From: Chloroflexota bacterium
Lineage (GTDB): Bacteria; Chloroflexota; JAHJIN01
DNA length: 64,000 nt
Assembly: GCA_018823415.1 (NCBI GenBank)
Contig: JAHJIN010000431.1
Coordinates: 1-64,000 of the forward strand
Direction: 5' to 3'
Shown here: positions 15,948 through 23,750 of the stretch, one piece after another
Numbering within the stretch: the first letter of the stretch is position 1
How the letters are laid out: every line of letters begins with the position of its first letter
Position numbers and translations under genes: made by a program
Notes under the pieces: generated by a model
The model's database searches: none
Seen by the model: only the letters and a program-made list of their open reading frames with translations
What the model was told of the DNA's origin: nothing

Positions 15948-18104
15948 TCACTCGCTGGGGGGCAATTCCAGCGGCTCGCCGGCCGCGGGCATGGGAAAGA
16001 CCATCAGCCGGTTGCCGGCCAGCACATAGATGCGGGCCAATGTCTCGCCCTCAGTCACACTGACGTCCCGGAGGTCGGCAAACAGGTCGGGGTCTTCTTG
16101 CCCATCGTAGCGGAACTGACGCTGAAAGGTGCCTTCTTTGCTAAACTGGACGATGCGCTGCTCGCCGGCGTCGGCCACATAGACCGATTGCACGGCCTCG
16201 GTGCAATAGATGGCCCGGGGGTCCTTGAGGGGCATATCCAGGCCGGTCATGGCAAAAGGTTCAGGCTCGCCGGTGAGAAACTTTTTAATATCGCCGGTGG
16301 CCGACAGGATATAGATGTGCCCGTCGATGTCCATGTCCACGCCGGCGCTCAAGTCCACGGTGGTCTGCAAATAGTCGATAGAGGGACCGGGATAGCCACC
16401 GCCGCCCGGTGCGTATTTGTGGATTTGCCCCTTGCCGGTATCCAACAGATACAGGTTGCCGGCATAGCCGCCCCCGGCCACGACGCGTCCCCAGTTCTGG
16501 CTGTCGCCCACGTCATAGGCCACCACGTTGTCTGGCCCGGCCTCGCCAAAGAGATGCGCGTTCAGGTCCAGGGCCAAGATGCCCTGCTGGCGGTCGCCGC
16601 CGGCGGGCATCCAAAAGATAAACTGCAAGCTCTCGATCACCCGGTCGCCTACGGTCTCCCCCATACGCAGCAGCACCGGGTCATCCTGGGCGATCAGGTC
16701 GTCGCGATTGTCGTTCAGGAAATAGCGATACACGATGCCCCGGCCCGCGTCCAGCACATAGACCCGCTGGTCCTGCACCCAGAGCTGCGACACACGACTG
16801 CCATCGGCCGCAAAGTCGTGGAGCAGGATCGCGCCATAGAGCGGCGTGACCAGGCTGGCCTGGTTGAGGTCCCTCTGGATGGTCTGGCGCAACTCGGCGG
16901 CTGTCTTGTCGTTGGGTTTGAGGCTCAGGGCCTGGTCCACCAGGTCACGAGCCTGGCGCAGAGTCTGGATGCGCAACTCGCGGTCCACCTGGGTTTGCGC
17001 CTCGGTGCGCAGTTGCTCGGCCTGGACGAGCAGGTTGGCGAAATAGGCCTCTTGGGCTTGATTCCCTTGCCACTGGGACAGGGCCATCCAACCCAGGCCA
17101 AAGACGGCCAGGAGCACCAGTACCACCGGAATCAGCACCAAGAGCAGGGGCTTGACCGGCAACCGCACGGCCGTGCGCGTCCGGGCCGGCTTGGCGACCG
17201 GCGGGCTGAGGATGGGACGATCGACCACGGCCGGGGTGTCGCTGACGGGCGCGGGCCGGCTGGCGCGCTCGACCGGCCGGGGTGGGCGTTCTGGTCGGGG
17301 TACAGCAGGCTGACGGCGCGTGGTGGCGGCCGGCTGGCGGCGCGACCGCAGGCCCTTGAGCGAACCCAATAGGCCCAGCCCTGAGCCCGCGGGCTGGGTG
17401 CTGGCCGACCGGGCCGAGACCTCTTTGATGCGGATCATGAGCACCGAGAGATCGCCGCTGCCGACCACCTGGATGAGTTGGGCCCGAATGGCGGCCAGGG
17501 AACCCAGGCCCAGCAGTCCCTGCAACTGACCGGGCGTCGCCACCCGGTCCAGGTCTGACGAACCCAGGATCACCATGTCGCCGGGGGCCACCTCGCTGTG
17601 AAATAGCCGGGCCTCGACGCTGTCGTTCAGGCCCAGGCAGTTGACGTCGTCGCTGGGTTCAGAGCGCGCCGGGACGCGCTGGATGGCGCCGTCGTGGAGC
17701 AGGTACAGTGGGGCCCGGCCGGCCCAGCCCACGTACACGTCCTGTTCGCGGATGACGACACACAAGATGCTCGCCGTCACCCGGCTGGCCAATACCGTTT
17801 CCAGATTCTCCTGGTAAAGGACAGCATTGGCCGCCTTGATGGCGCTGATCAGCGCCGACGTGATGCTGCGCGATGGATGATTGGCGTATTCTTCTTCCAC
17901 CACGCTGATCACATCTTGAGCCAGGTCCGAGCGCCCCCCACCGGTCACATTGACCAGGGTATAGATCGGGTCACGCGCCGGTCGCCGCCCCAGGCGCGTG
18001 GTAGGCTGGTACATGCTGGCGTGCGGCACCCGATCGCGCATCTGGCCGCCAGAGATGCTGAGGATCTCGTAGGACACGTTGCCAAATTCGACCGCCATTG
18101 CCAT
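15948..18104 (-). CDS. PP2C-like phosphatase domain / membrane segment / extracellular NHL-type propeller protein
   Basis: 718 residues. Residues ~1-235 resemble a PP2C/SpoIIE-type domain: VSYEILSISGGQMRDRVPHASM, FGNVS, DVYVGWAGRAPLYLLHDG, NCLGLNDSVEARLF and a late GDMVILGSSDLDRV, which matches the GD...SDG-like metal motif imperfectly. A basic Pro/Arg-rich linker precedes one membrane helix (LPVKPLLLVLIPVVLVLLAVFGLGWMA), then a coiled-coil-like helix with TPR-like DLVDQALSLKPNDKTAAEL, and a C-terminal propeller (VYVLDAGRG, NLYLLDTGKGQIHKY, DGHIYILSATGDIKKF, VYVADAGEQRIVQFS). Probably a membrane signalling protein linking an outer propeller to an inner phosphatase. Start chosen at 18104 after AGGGGG; ATG 18098 is an equal alternative. 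Confidence 0.75.
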   Translation of the reverse strand: MAMAVEFGNVSYEILSISGGQMRDRVPHASMYQPTTRLGRRPARDPIYTLVNVTGGGRSDLAQDVISVVEEEYANHPSRSITSALISAIKAANAVLYQENLETVLASRVTASILCVVIREQDVYVGWAGRAPLYLLHDGAIQRVPARSEPSDDVNCLGLNDSVEARLFHSEVAPGDMVILGSSDLDRVATPGQLQGLLGLGSLAAIRAQLIQVVGSGDLSVLMIRIKEVSARSASTQPAGSGLGLLGSLKGLRSRRQPAATTRRQPAVPRPERPPRPVERASRPAPVSDTPAVVDRPILSPPVAKPARTRTAVRLPVKPLLLVLIPVVLVLLAVFGLGWMALSQWQGNQAQEAYFANLLVQAEQLRTEAQTQVDRELRIQTLRQARDLVDQALSLKPNDKTAAELRQTIQRDLNQASLVTPLYGAILLHDFAADGSRVSQLWVQDQRVYVLDAGRGIVYRYFLNDNRDDLIAQDDPVLLRMGETVGDRVIESLQFIFWMPAGGDRQQGILALDLNAHLFGEAGPDNVVAYDVGDSQNWGRVVAGGGYAGNLYLLDTGKGQIHKYAPGGGGYPGPSIDYLQTTVDLSAGVDMDIDGHIYILSATGDIKKFLTGEPEPFAMTGLDMPLKDPRAIYCTEAVQSVYVADAGEQRIVQFSKEGTFQRQFRYDGQEDPDLFADLRDVSVTEGETLARIYVLAGNRLMVFPMPAAGEPLELPPSE

Positions 18105-18317
18105 GCTCCCCCTGCGTGACATAGCCAGAAGGCCAAAGGACGCCTGCTGGGATACCAAATTGTCTGGATGTAGTATAACAAAAAGCGACCGGTTTGGCAA
18201 CACCGAATCAATGCGCGCGTGCGCCGGGATTCGGCGGCTTCAATCTGGTGTGCCGAAAAACCGAGGCACGAAAAAGCGCCTGGCAGCCAGCCAAGCGCAA
18301 CCGGATCGCTGCGGCGA

Positions 18318-18617
18318 TCAACCACGCTGGAACCGGGTCCACAGGTGCAGGGTTTCGCGCAGGCGCGTGGCTTCCTGCTGGCTGGTGTCGGATGGGGGCA
18401 AACAGCGGTGCATCTGGTTTTCCAGCAGGATCAGGCCCACCTGGTCGACGGCGCTGCGGATGGCAGTCAGTTGCACAATGATGTCTTGGCAGCCACGACC
18501 GTCTTGCACCATGCGCTGGACACCGCGCACCTGGCCTTCCAGGCGCCGCAAGCGGTGCATCAATCCAGCCTCGATTTCCGGGTCCAGATTCACCACAGGA
18601 TCAGTTTGTTCACTCAT
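18318..18617 (-). CDS. CsoR/FrmR/CstR-family transcriptional repressor
   Basis: 99 residues, all-helical DUF156 family that forms disc-like tetramers and represses metal- or sulfur-responsive operons. The family core is LMHRLRRLEGQVRGVQRMVQDGRGCQDII...QLTAIRSAVDQVGLILLENQMHRCL. The two conserved cysteines are C43 and C72, 29 apart as in CsoR and CstR. The histidine that binds Cu(I) in CsoR lies four before the second Cys; here that position is Q68, while a His occurs at 70. The ligand set thus looks more like the dithiol CstR type (persulfide sensing) than copper-sensing CsoR. It is the last gene of an operon whose promoter carries a CsoR-type operator at 20082-20102, so autoregulation is likely. 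Confidence 0.88.
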   Translation of the reverse strand: MSEQTDPVVNLDPEIEAGLMHRLRRLEGQVRGVQRMVQDGRGCQDIIVQLTAIRSAVDQVGLILLENQMHRCLPPSDTSQQEATRLRETLHLWTRFQRG

Positions 18618-18628
18618 GATTTACTCCA

Positions 18629-19228
18629 TCAACACGGCACAGCTTCTATGCACTGGAACACGCCCAGGGTGTGCCGCTGGGCGCGCTGGATGCAGAAACC
18701 CGCCGCGGTCACGGTACGCGCCGTCTCACGGTTGAGGTGGCACACACGGTTCCAGGCATACCAGGGGATGTTGAGCAGTTCGGTGGCCCAGGACAAGAGC
18801 GGGCTTGGGCCACGCACGTGCTCGAGCAATATCAGCCGACCATGAGGTTGCAACACGCGCCGCACCTCAACCAGGGCCAGCAGTGGGTCAGGAACACTGC
18901 AAAACACCAACGACGCCGTCACGTAATCGAATACAGCATCGGCAAAAGGCAACGACTGGGCATCAGCCAGCGACCAGCGCACGGTGGCCCGGGTGCCCCG
19001 GTGGCGCGCGGTCCTCAACATCTCGCTGCTGGCATCAGTGGCAATGACCTGCGTGCCGGCCTGGTAGAGCGGCAGATTGGCCCCGGTGCCCACGCCCAGT
19101 TCCAGCACCCGGCCCTGAGCCTGAGGGAACAAGCGGTAGCGCAGCCGGGCCAGCGCGAACCGTTCCAGGGGCCACATGCCCCGGTCATACGCGTTGTTGG
19201 TGGCCAGATCGTCAAAGACTGTGCTCAT
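18629..19228 (-). CDS. Class I SAM-dependent methyltransferase (UbiE/type 11 domain)
   Basis: 199 residues. The SAM-binding motif VLELGVGTGANLPLY, the acidic motif IATDASSEML, then SLADAQSLPFADAVFDYVTASLVFCSV and LQPHGRLILLEHV are the classical methyltransferase 11 series. The C-terminal half contains LNIPWYAWNRVCHLNRETARTVTAAGF, similar to small methyltransferases often placed next to thioredoxin or copper/arsenic genes. The ATG lies inside the end of the 59-codon gene upstream (17-base overlap) and the stop is 11 bases before the repressor gene, which places it in the CsoR-family operon. Substrate unknown. Confidence 0.85.
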   Translation of the reverse strand: MSTVFDDLATNNAYDRGMWPLERFALARLRYRLFPQAQGRVLELGVGTGANLPLYQAGTQVIATDASSEMLRTARHRGTRATVRWSLADAQSLPFADAVFDYVTASLVFCSVPDPLLALVEVRRVLQPHGRLILLEHVRGPSPLLSWATELLNIPWYAWNRVCHLNRETARTVTAAGFCIQRAQRHTLGVFQCIEAVPC

Positions 19229-19391
19229 GTTCGGCGTTATCCACCGCCTGTTGGGCGCGGCGCGCGGCCAGCTCGTCTTCCAGTTCTTCGATCTCGATGA
19301 GCATGGCCATGGGCACCGAATGCCGGGGCAACCGGGCTTGCAGATCGCTCAGGCGTTGCTCTAGCTCACGAATGTGGTCCTGTCGGTTCAT
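19212..19391 (-). CDS. Small coiled-coil protein
   Basis: 59 residues starting MNRQDHIRELEQRLSDLQ and continuing with IEIEELEDELAARRAQQ, that is two charged heptad-like stretches separated by RLPRHSVPMAM. The ATG at 19391 has AGGTG six bases before it, just after the TlpA-like gene, and the stop overlaps the methyltransferase start by 17 bases. Composition and tight packing support a real gene. No family was recognised; a small adaptor or an oligomerising partner of the redox proteins is possible. Confidence 0.7.
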   Translation of the reverse strand: MNRQDHIRELEQRLSDLQARLPRHSVPMAMLIEIEELEDELAARRAQQAVDNAEHEHSL

Positions 19392-19400
19392 GGTGTCACC

Positions 19401-19994
19401 TCACAAGATGGCAGCCGCGCGCTGTTCCATTTCAGCCAGGCTCATGGCCCCCACGCGGGTATCCACGATACGCCCTTCTCGGTCGATGAAAAACGTGGTG
19501 GGAATGCCGCGCACCCGGTACGGGTAGGCCACGGCTTCAGCCGTGGTGTCCAACAGCACCGGCAGCGTATAGCCTTGCTCCTGGATAAACGCGGCCACCT
19601 GTTCCTGCGATTCGCCCACGTTCACGGCCAACACCACCAGTCCCCGGTCGGCGTATGTGACCGACAACTTTTCCAGATCGGGCATTTCGGCGCGACAGGG
19701 ACCGCACCAGGTAGCCCAGGTATTGAGCACCACGGCCTGCCCGCGATAGTCGCTCAAATGCACCGTCTTGCCGGCCAAATCTTGAAGCGCAAAGTCGGGC
19801 GCCATTTCGGGTTCTGCACCGGCGCTGGGGGCCGGTACGATCGCCGGTGCCGCCAGGGCCGGCTGCCACACAAAGTACCACAACCCGCCAAGCACGCCCA
19901 CGGCCACCACCAGCCCCACGATGATCAGGATCTCGACCGGCACACGCCGCCTGGCAGGACGGGCCTTGCGGGTGCTCGTTCGACTGTTACTCAT
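19401..19994 (-). CDS. Membrane-anchored TlpA/ResA-like thiol-disulfide oxidoreductase
   Basis: 197 residues. A basic N-terminus (SRTSTRKARPARRRVP), one membrane helix (EILIIVGLVVAVGVLGGLWYFV), a short linker and an outward thioredoxin domain with VVLNTWATWCGPCRAEMPDLEKL (active site C97-G-P-C100) and the cis-Pro region RGIPTTFFID. In the TlpA/ResA/DsbE group such proteins keep cysteines of cytochromes or metalloproteins reduced, or take part in copper or cytochrome c assembly. First gene of the operon under a consensus promoter (20111-20139) with the CsoR-type operator, which suggests induction by copper, reactive sulfur species or thiol stress. Confidence 0.92.
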   Translation of the reverse strand: MSNSRTSTRKARPARRRVPVEILIIVGLVVAVGVLGGLWYFVWQPALAAPAIVPAPSAGAEPEMAPDFALQDLAGKTVHLSDYRGQAVVLNTWATWCGPCRAEMPDLEKLSVTYADRGLVVLAVNVGESQEQVAAFIQEQGYTLPVLLDTTAEAVAYPYRVRGIPTTFFIDREGRIVDTRVGAMSLAEMEQRAAAIL

Positions 19995-20045
19995 GTTTGC
20001 CTCCCCCAGAGGGCCGCGGTAACCTGCGGTCGCAGTACCCTGCGC

Positions 20046-20074
20046 TTGACAGTCCCCTGGATGTATGATACACT
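20046..20074 (+). promoter_or_regulatory. Promoter of the ferredoxin gene
   Basis: TTGACA (20046-20051), 17 bases, TACACT (20069-20074). The predicted start near 20081 abuts the operator at 20082-20102. Confidence 0.7.
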
Positions 20075-20081
20075 AGAGTCA

Positions 20082-20102
20082 ATATACCCCCTATGGGTAT
20101 AT
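20082..20102. promoter_or_regulatory. CsoR-type operator
   Basis: Perfect eight-base inverted repeat ATATACCC-CCTAT-GGGTATAT. The core ATACCCCCTATGGGTAT has the layout of the known Bacillus subtilis CsoR site (ATACCCTACGGGGGTAT). It lies between the start points of two promoters that face each other, so binding should repress both the thioredoxin-repressor operon and the ferredoxin gene. Confidence 0.85.
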
Positions 20103-20110
20103 CTGGGCAG

Positions 20111-20139
20111 ATTATACCGGCTTTTGGGCGCCATGTCAA
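20111..20139 (-). promoter_or_regulatory. Consensus promoter of the TlpA-like/CsoR operon
   Basis: On the minus strand TTGACA (20134-20139), 17 bases, TATAAT (20111-20116): both hexamers are perfect consensus. Predicted start about 20104, beside the operator. Confidence 0.85.
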
Positions 20140-20158
20140 GCCCGTCGGCAGGTTGCAT

Positions 20159-20377
20159 ATGTTCAATTTCGCCAAAACCCAGGCCACGGCGGTCCCGTAT
20201 GTGCTGGAAGAGCGCTGCGCCAGTTGCCGCAAATGTATCGCGAGAAAATCGTGCAAGAGCAAGGCCATCATCCAACTGGACCCGAGCGAGCCGCCCACTA
20301 TCGACGCCAGTCGGTGCTATGGCTGCCACGCCTGCATCCCCGCCTGTCCCAATGAAGCCATCGTGCTGCCACACTAG
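20159..20377 (+). CDS. Small 2[4Fe-4S]-type ferredoxin
   Basis: 72 residues from ATG 20159 (MFNFAKTQATAVPYV), with AGGTTG ahead. Two cysteine clusters: CASCRKCIARKSC and CYGCHACIPACP. The second is a regular CxxCxxCxxxCP motif; the first has an atypical CxxCxxC then four residues to the fourth Cys and no Pro, so the first cluster could be altered. Small electron carrier. An in-frame ATG at 20093 lies inside the operator and cannot be the start. It stands opposite the TlpA-like operon and shares its operator, so its electrons may serve the same redox or sulfur stress response. Confidence 0.85.
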   Translation: MFNFAKTQATAVPYVLEERCASCRKCIARKSCKSKAIIQLDPSEPPTIDASRCYGCHACIPACPNEAIVLPH

Positions 20378-20443
20378 GCCCGGATCGAGCGGCAGGGGAA
20401 CCGTTCGGCGCCTAGCACCGTCTTGATACCGGGCCGGGCACAT

Positions 20444-20472
20444 TTGCCATTTGCCCCTCGATCTGTTAGAAT
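20444..20472 (+). promoter_or_regulatory. Promoter of the S41 protease gene
   Basis: TTGCCA (20444-20449), 17 bases, TAGAAT (20467-20472), about 33 bases before the ATG at 20506. Confidence 0.65.
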
Positions 20473-20505
20473 AGCGCCGCGCACAGCAAGATTGGAGGAC
20501 AACAC

Positions 20506-21720
20506 ATGAAATTAATGATCAAGGTGCTGGTCGTATCTGTGGTGATGGCCGGCGTCATCAGCCTCTCGTTTCTCGCCGGGTTTGGCACCGGTCAGGTGAT
20601 AGACCTGACCAACTGGCCCCAGGGCTTTGCCTCGTTGGCACCGACGCCCAACCCGGTGGCCGGTCTGGACGAGCAGTTCCAGGTGTTTTGGGATGTCTGG
20701 CGCCTTGTAGACGGCGAGTTCTATGGCGACCAGCCCACCGTCGACAAGAAGATCTATGGTGCGATCCGGGGCATGCTGGGCACGCTGGGCGACCCCAATA
20801 CCATATTCTCCGACCCGGTGCATACCGAGATCGAACAGAGCAATATGGAAGGCCACTTTGGTGGCGTGGGCGTCGAGATCCGTATGGTGGATGGCGATCT
20901 CACGGTGATCCGGCCCATGGAGGGCACGCCGGGCGAACGGGCCGGCCTGCTGCCCGGCGACATTATCACACACGTGGACGGCACAGCCATCAAGGGGATG
21001 GACATCATCGACGCGATGGTCCTGATTCGCGGGCCAGAGGGCAGTACGGTCGTTTTGACCATCAAGCGTGAGGGCAAAGAGCCCTTTGACGTGAGCATTG
21101 TCCGCGAACGGATCCAGATTCGCACCGTCCAATATGAAATGCTGGACAATGGCGTGGCCTATATCCTGCTGCGCCAGTTCGACGGCAACGCCACGAGCGA
21201 ATTCCAGCGGGCCTATCAAGAGCTGGAAAAGCAAAACCCCAAGGCCCTGATCCTGGATCTGCGCGGCAACCCCGGCGGCCTGTTGAGCGAGGCCATCAGC
21301 ATCTCGAACCAGTTCTTGCCCAAGGGTGCACTGATTGCGACCGAGCGCTCGCGCACGGGCGAAGAAAAGTTTGTGGCCCCGGGCGGGGGTGTGGCGACCC
21401 AGATTCCCCTGATAGTGTTGGTCAACCAGGGCTCGGCCAGTGCCTCCGAGATCGTAGCCGGGGCCTTGCAGGACCACGGCCGGGCCAAGCTCCTTGGCGA
21501 AACCACCTATGGCAAGGGCTCGGTGCAAAACGTGCATGACCTGCGCGACGGGTCCAGCGTGCGCGTCACCATCGCCCATTGGTACACGCCGCACGGCCGG
21601 CTCATCCACGAAAAAGGGCTGGACCCAGACATTGTGGTCGAGTTCACCGAGGACGACATGAAAGCCGGCAAAGACCCACAACTGGACCGGGCCATAGAGT
21701 ACGTGACCACCGGGCAATAG
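20506..21720 (+). CDS. C-terminal processing peptidase (CtpA/Prc, family S41)
   Basis: 404 residues. N-terminal signal anchor (VLVVSVVMAGVISLSFLAGFGTG), an N-terminal helical part with MLGTLGDPNTIFSDP, a PDZ domain (FGGVGVEIRMVDGDLTVIRPM...GDIITHVDGTAIKGMD), then the S41 protease core. The catalytic dyad is Ser in GSASASE (S312) and Lys in TTYGKGS (K337), 25 residues apart as in this family. It cuts proteins near their C-terminus outside the membrane, in processing or quality control. GGAGG lies seven bases before the ATG. A bidirectional terminator follows. Confidence 0.95.
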   Translation: MKLMIKVLVVSVVMAGVISLSFLAGFGTGQVIDLTNWPQGFASLAPTPNPVAGLDEQFQVFWDVWRLVDGEFYGDQPTVDKKIYGAIRGMLGTLGDPNTIFSDPVHTEIEQSNMEGHFGGVGVEIRMVDGDLTVIRPMEGTPGERAGLLPGDIITHVDGTAIKGMDIIDAMVLIRGPEGSTVVLTIKREGKEPFDVSIVRERIQIRTVQYEMLDNGVAYILLRQFDGNATSEFQRAYQELEKQNPKALILDLRGNPGGLLSEAISISNQFLPKGALIATERSRTGEEKFVAPGGGVATQIPLIVLVNQGSASASEIVAGALQDHGRAKLLGETTYGKGSVQNVHDLRDGSSVRVTIAHWYTPHGRLIHEKGLDPDIVVEFTEDDMKAGKDPQLDRAIEYVTTGQ

Positions 21721-21756
21721 CACATCGGACGCTTGGCGCGGGAAGGCAATGGATAG

Positions 21757-21790
21757 AAAAGGACCCCGTTTTCTCAAACGGGGTCCTTTT
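21757..21790. terminator. Bidirectional intrinsic terminator
   Basis: Eleven-pair stem GGACCCCGTTT/AAACGGGGTCC (21761-21771 with 21776-21786), loop TCTC, with AAAA before and TTTT after. It serves the protease gene on the plus strand and thrS, which ends 23 bases away, on the minus strand. Confidence 0.9.
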
Positions 21791-21812
21791 GTTTTACGCC
21801 TAACGTGTCATG

Positions 21813-23570
21813 TCAATCGTCATTCGCCAGCGTGAGCTTGTGGGGCTCCTTGGACTCGATCAGAGCCTCAACCATCACCATGAAATCCGCCAGGGTCTTG
21901 GCGCCCAGGTTCTTTTCAGAGCGCAAGCGCACCGAGACTGTGCTGTTTTCCGCTTCGCGGTCGCCCACCACGAGCATATAGGGCACCTTTTGCAGTTGGG
22001 CATTGCGGATCTTGGCCTGCATGCGGTCGCCCGAATCGTCCACATCGGCGCGGATGCCTTCTTGACGCAGTTTGGCCTGCACCTCGCGGGCATAGGCCAC
22101 GTGCCGGTCAGCGATGGGGATAACCATGGCCTGTACCGGCGAGAGCCACACCGGGAAGGCGCCCCCATAGTGCTCGATGAGTGTGCCGAAAAAGCGTTCC
22201 AGGCTGCCCAGGAGCGCGCGATGCACCATATAGGGCCGGTGCTCTTGCCCGTCTTCCCCGATGTAGGTCATGTCAAAGCGGTCTGGCAAGTTAAAGTCGA
22301 ACTGGATCGTCGTGCACTGCCAGGCCCGGCCCAGTGCATCCTTGACCTTGATGTCGATCTTGGGGCCATAGAACGCGCCGCCGCCTTCGTCCACCGCGTA
22401 AGGCAAGCCGCGGGCATCCAGCGCCCGACGCAGTGCGGCCTGGGCCTGCTCCCAGCGAGCCGGCTCGCCCACGGCCTTGCCCTCACGGGGCCGCGTCGCC
22501 AAATAGATGTCAAACTCCTGAAAGCCAAACGCCTCTAGCATGTCCATTGAAAAGTTGTACACGCCCAGGATCTCGTCATCTACCTGGTCCGGCATACAGA
22601 TGATGTGCGCGTCGTCAATGGTAAAGCCGCGCACCCGCAGCAGCCCGTGGAGCACGCCGGACCGCTCGTAGCGATAGACCGTGCCCAGCTCCGCCCAACG
22701 CAGCGGCAGTTCGCGATACGAATGCAGCCGCGTCTTGTAAATGAGGATCTGGTACGGGCAGTTCATGGGCTTGATGTAATAGGGCACCCCGTCAATGTCC
22801 ATCGACGAGTACATATTCTCGCGATAAAAGTCCAGGTGCCCGCTGACAGCCCACAGGTCGCCCTTGCCGATATGTGGCGTGGAGACGATCTCGTAGCCGC
22901 CACGCTCGTGCTCCTGATACCAGAACTCTTCGATGAGGCGCTTGATACGCGCGCCCTTGGGGTGCCAGCAGACCAGCCCGGCCCCGCCCACTTCGTGGAT
23001 ACTGAACAGGTCCAGTTCTTTGCCCAGCTTGCGGTGGTCCCGGCGAGCCGCTTCTTCCTGGCGCCACAAATAGTCGTCTAGCTGCGCCTGGTCCTCCCAG
23101 GCGGTGCCATAGATGCGCTGGAGCATGGGCCGGTGCTCGTCGCCGCGCCAGTAGGCCCCGGCCACGTTCAGCAGCTTGAACGCGCCGACCTGGCCGGTGC
23201 TATCCAGGTGGGGACCAGCGCACAGGTCCGTGAATCCGCCGTGCGTATAGATCGAGATCGGCGCGTCCTCGGGCAGGTCCTGGATAAGCTCTACCTTGTA
23301 GGGCTGATCGGCGAACAACTCGAGTGCCTCGGCGCGGGGCATCTCGCGCCGGGCAAAGGCCAGATCATCGGCGATGCGCTCCTGCATCCGGGCCTCGATC
23401 TGGGCCAAGTCTTCCAGCGTCAGTGGGCGCGGCAAGTCAAAGTCATAGTAAAAGCCGTCCTCGATGGCCGGGCCAATGGCCGTCTTGCCATCTGGAAACA
23501 TCTCGAGTACCGCCTCGGCCATCACGTGCGACGCCGAGTGTCGCATCCGGTGCAATGATTCCTCGCTCAT
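21813..23570 (-). CDS. thrS: Threonyl-tRNA synthetase lacking the N-terminal TGS domain
   Basis: 585 residues; bacterial ThrRS with TGS domain is about 640. It begins at the editing domain: HSASHVMAEAV (HxxxH) and DLCAGPHL (CxxxH) form the editing site. The class II core has KPMNCPYQILIYK with the zinc-binding Cys, VRGFTIDDAHIIC with a zinc His, and MVHRALLGSLERF with the other zinc His. The C-terminal anticodon-binding domain runs from SPVQAMVIPIADRHV. After NCP the usual GH is replaced by YQ. ATG 23570 has GAGGTG ahead. Expression is controlled by a T-box leader (23751-24002). Confidence 0.96.
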   Translation of the reverse strand: MSEESLHRMRHSASHVMAEAVLEMFPDGKTAIGPAIEDGFYYDFDLPRPLTLEDLAQIEARMQERIADDLAFARREMPRAEALELFADQPYKVELIQDLPEDAPISIYTHGGFTDLCAGPHLDSTGQVGAFKLLNVAGAYWRGDEHRPMLQRIYGTAWEDQAQLDDYLWRQEEAARRDHRKLGKELDLFSIHEVGGAGLVCWHPKGARIKRLIEEFWYQEHERGGYEIVSTPHIGKGDLWAVSGHLDFYRENMYSSMDIDGVPYYIKPMNCPYQILIYKTRLHSYRELPLRWAELGTVYRYERSGVLHGLLRVRGFTIDDAHIICMPDQVDDEILGVYNFSMDMLEAFGFQEFDIYLATRPREGKAVGEPARWEQAQAALRRALDARGLPYAVDEGGGAFYGPKIDIKVKDALGRAWQCTTIQFDFNLPDRFDMTYIGEDGQEHRPYMVHRALLGSLERFFGTLIEHYGGAFPVWLSPVQAMVIPIADRHVAYAREVQAKLRQEGIRADVDDSGDRMQAKIRNAQLQKVPYMLVVGDREAENSTVSVRLRSEKNLGAKTLADFMVMVEALIESKEPHKLTLANDD

Positions 23571-23750
23571 GATGTCACCTCACTTTCAGTAGGTTGGGGA
23601 TTGGTAAATCGGGCTTTGAGCTTCGGGTAGTGTCATCCTCGGTATCGGTTCCGAGCATCATGGGCACCACCTCCTTCCTTTGCAACTGCCGACGACAGAC
23701 CGCCGACCGCTAAATTGATCTGCGATCCGCCGTCAGTGGTCAGCGGTCGA
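23571..23750. repeat. Leader spacer with interspersed GCCGAC/GCGGTC repeat
   Basis: Between the T-box terminator and thrS. Positions about 23686-23750 hold CCGCCGACCGC ... GTCAGTGGTCAGCGGTC, arms of the same repeat family seen at 15888-15947 and within mutS. No separate gene is seen in this stretch. Confidence 0.5.

Noticed and set aside
20093-20158. Longer N-terminus for the ferredoxin starting at 20093
   Set aside because: The ATG falls inside the operator and about ten bases after the predicted transcription start without ribosome site; ATG 20159 is better placed.
20512-21777. A 421-codon open frame on the minus strand opposite the S41 protease
   Set aside because: Composition is that of an antisense shadow; the protease has full catalytic motifs and its own promoter and ribosome site.
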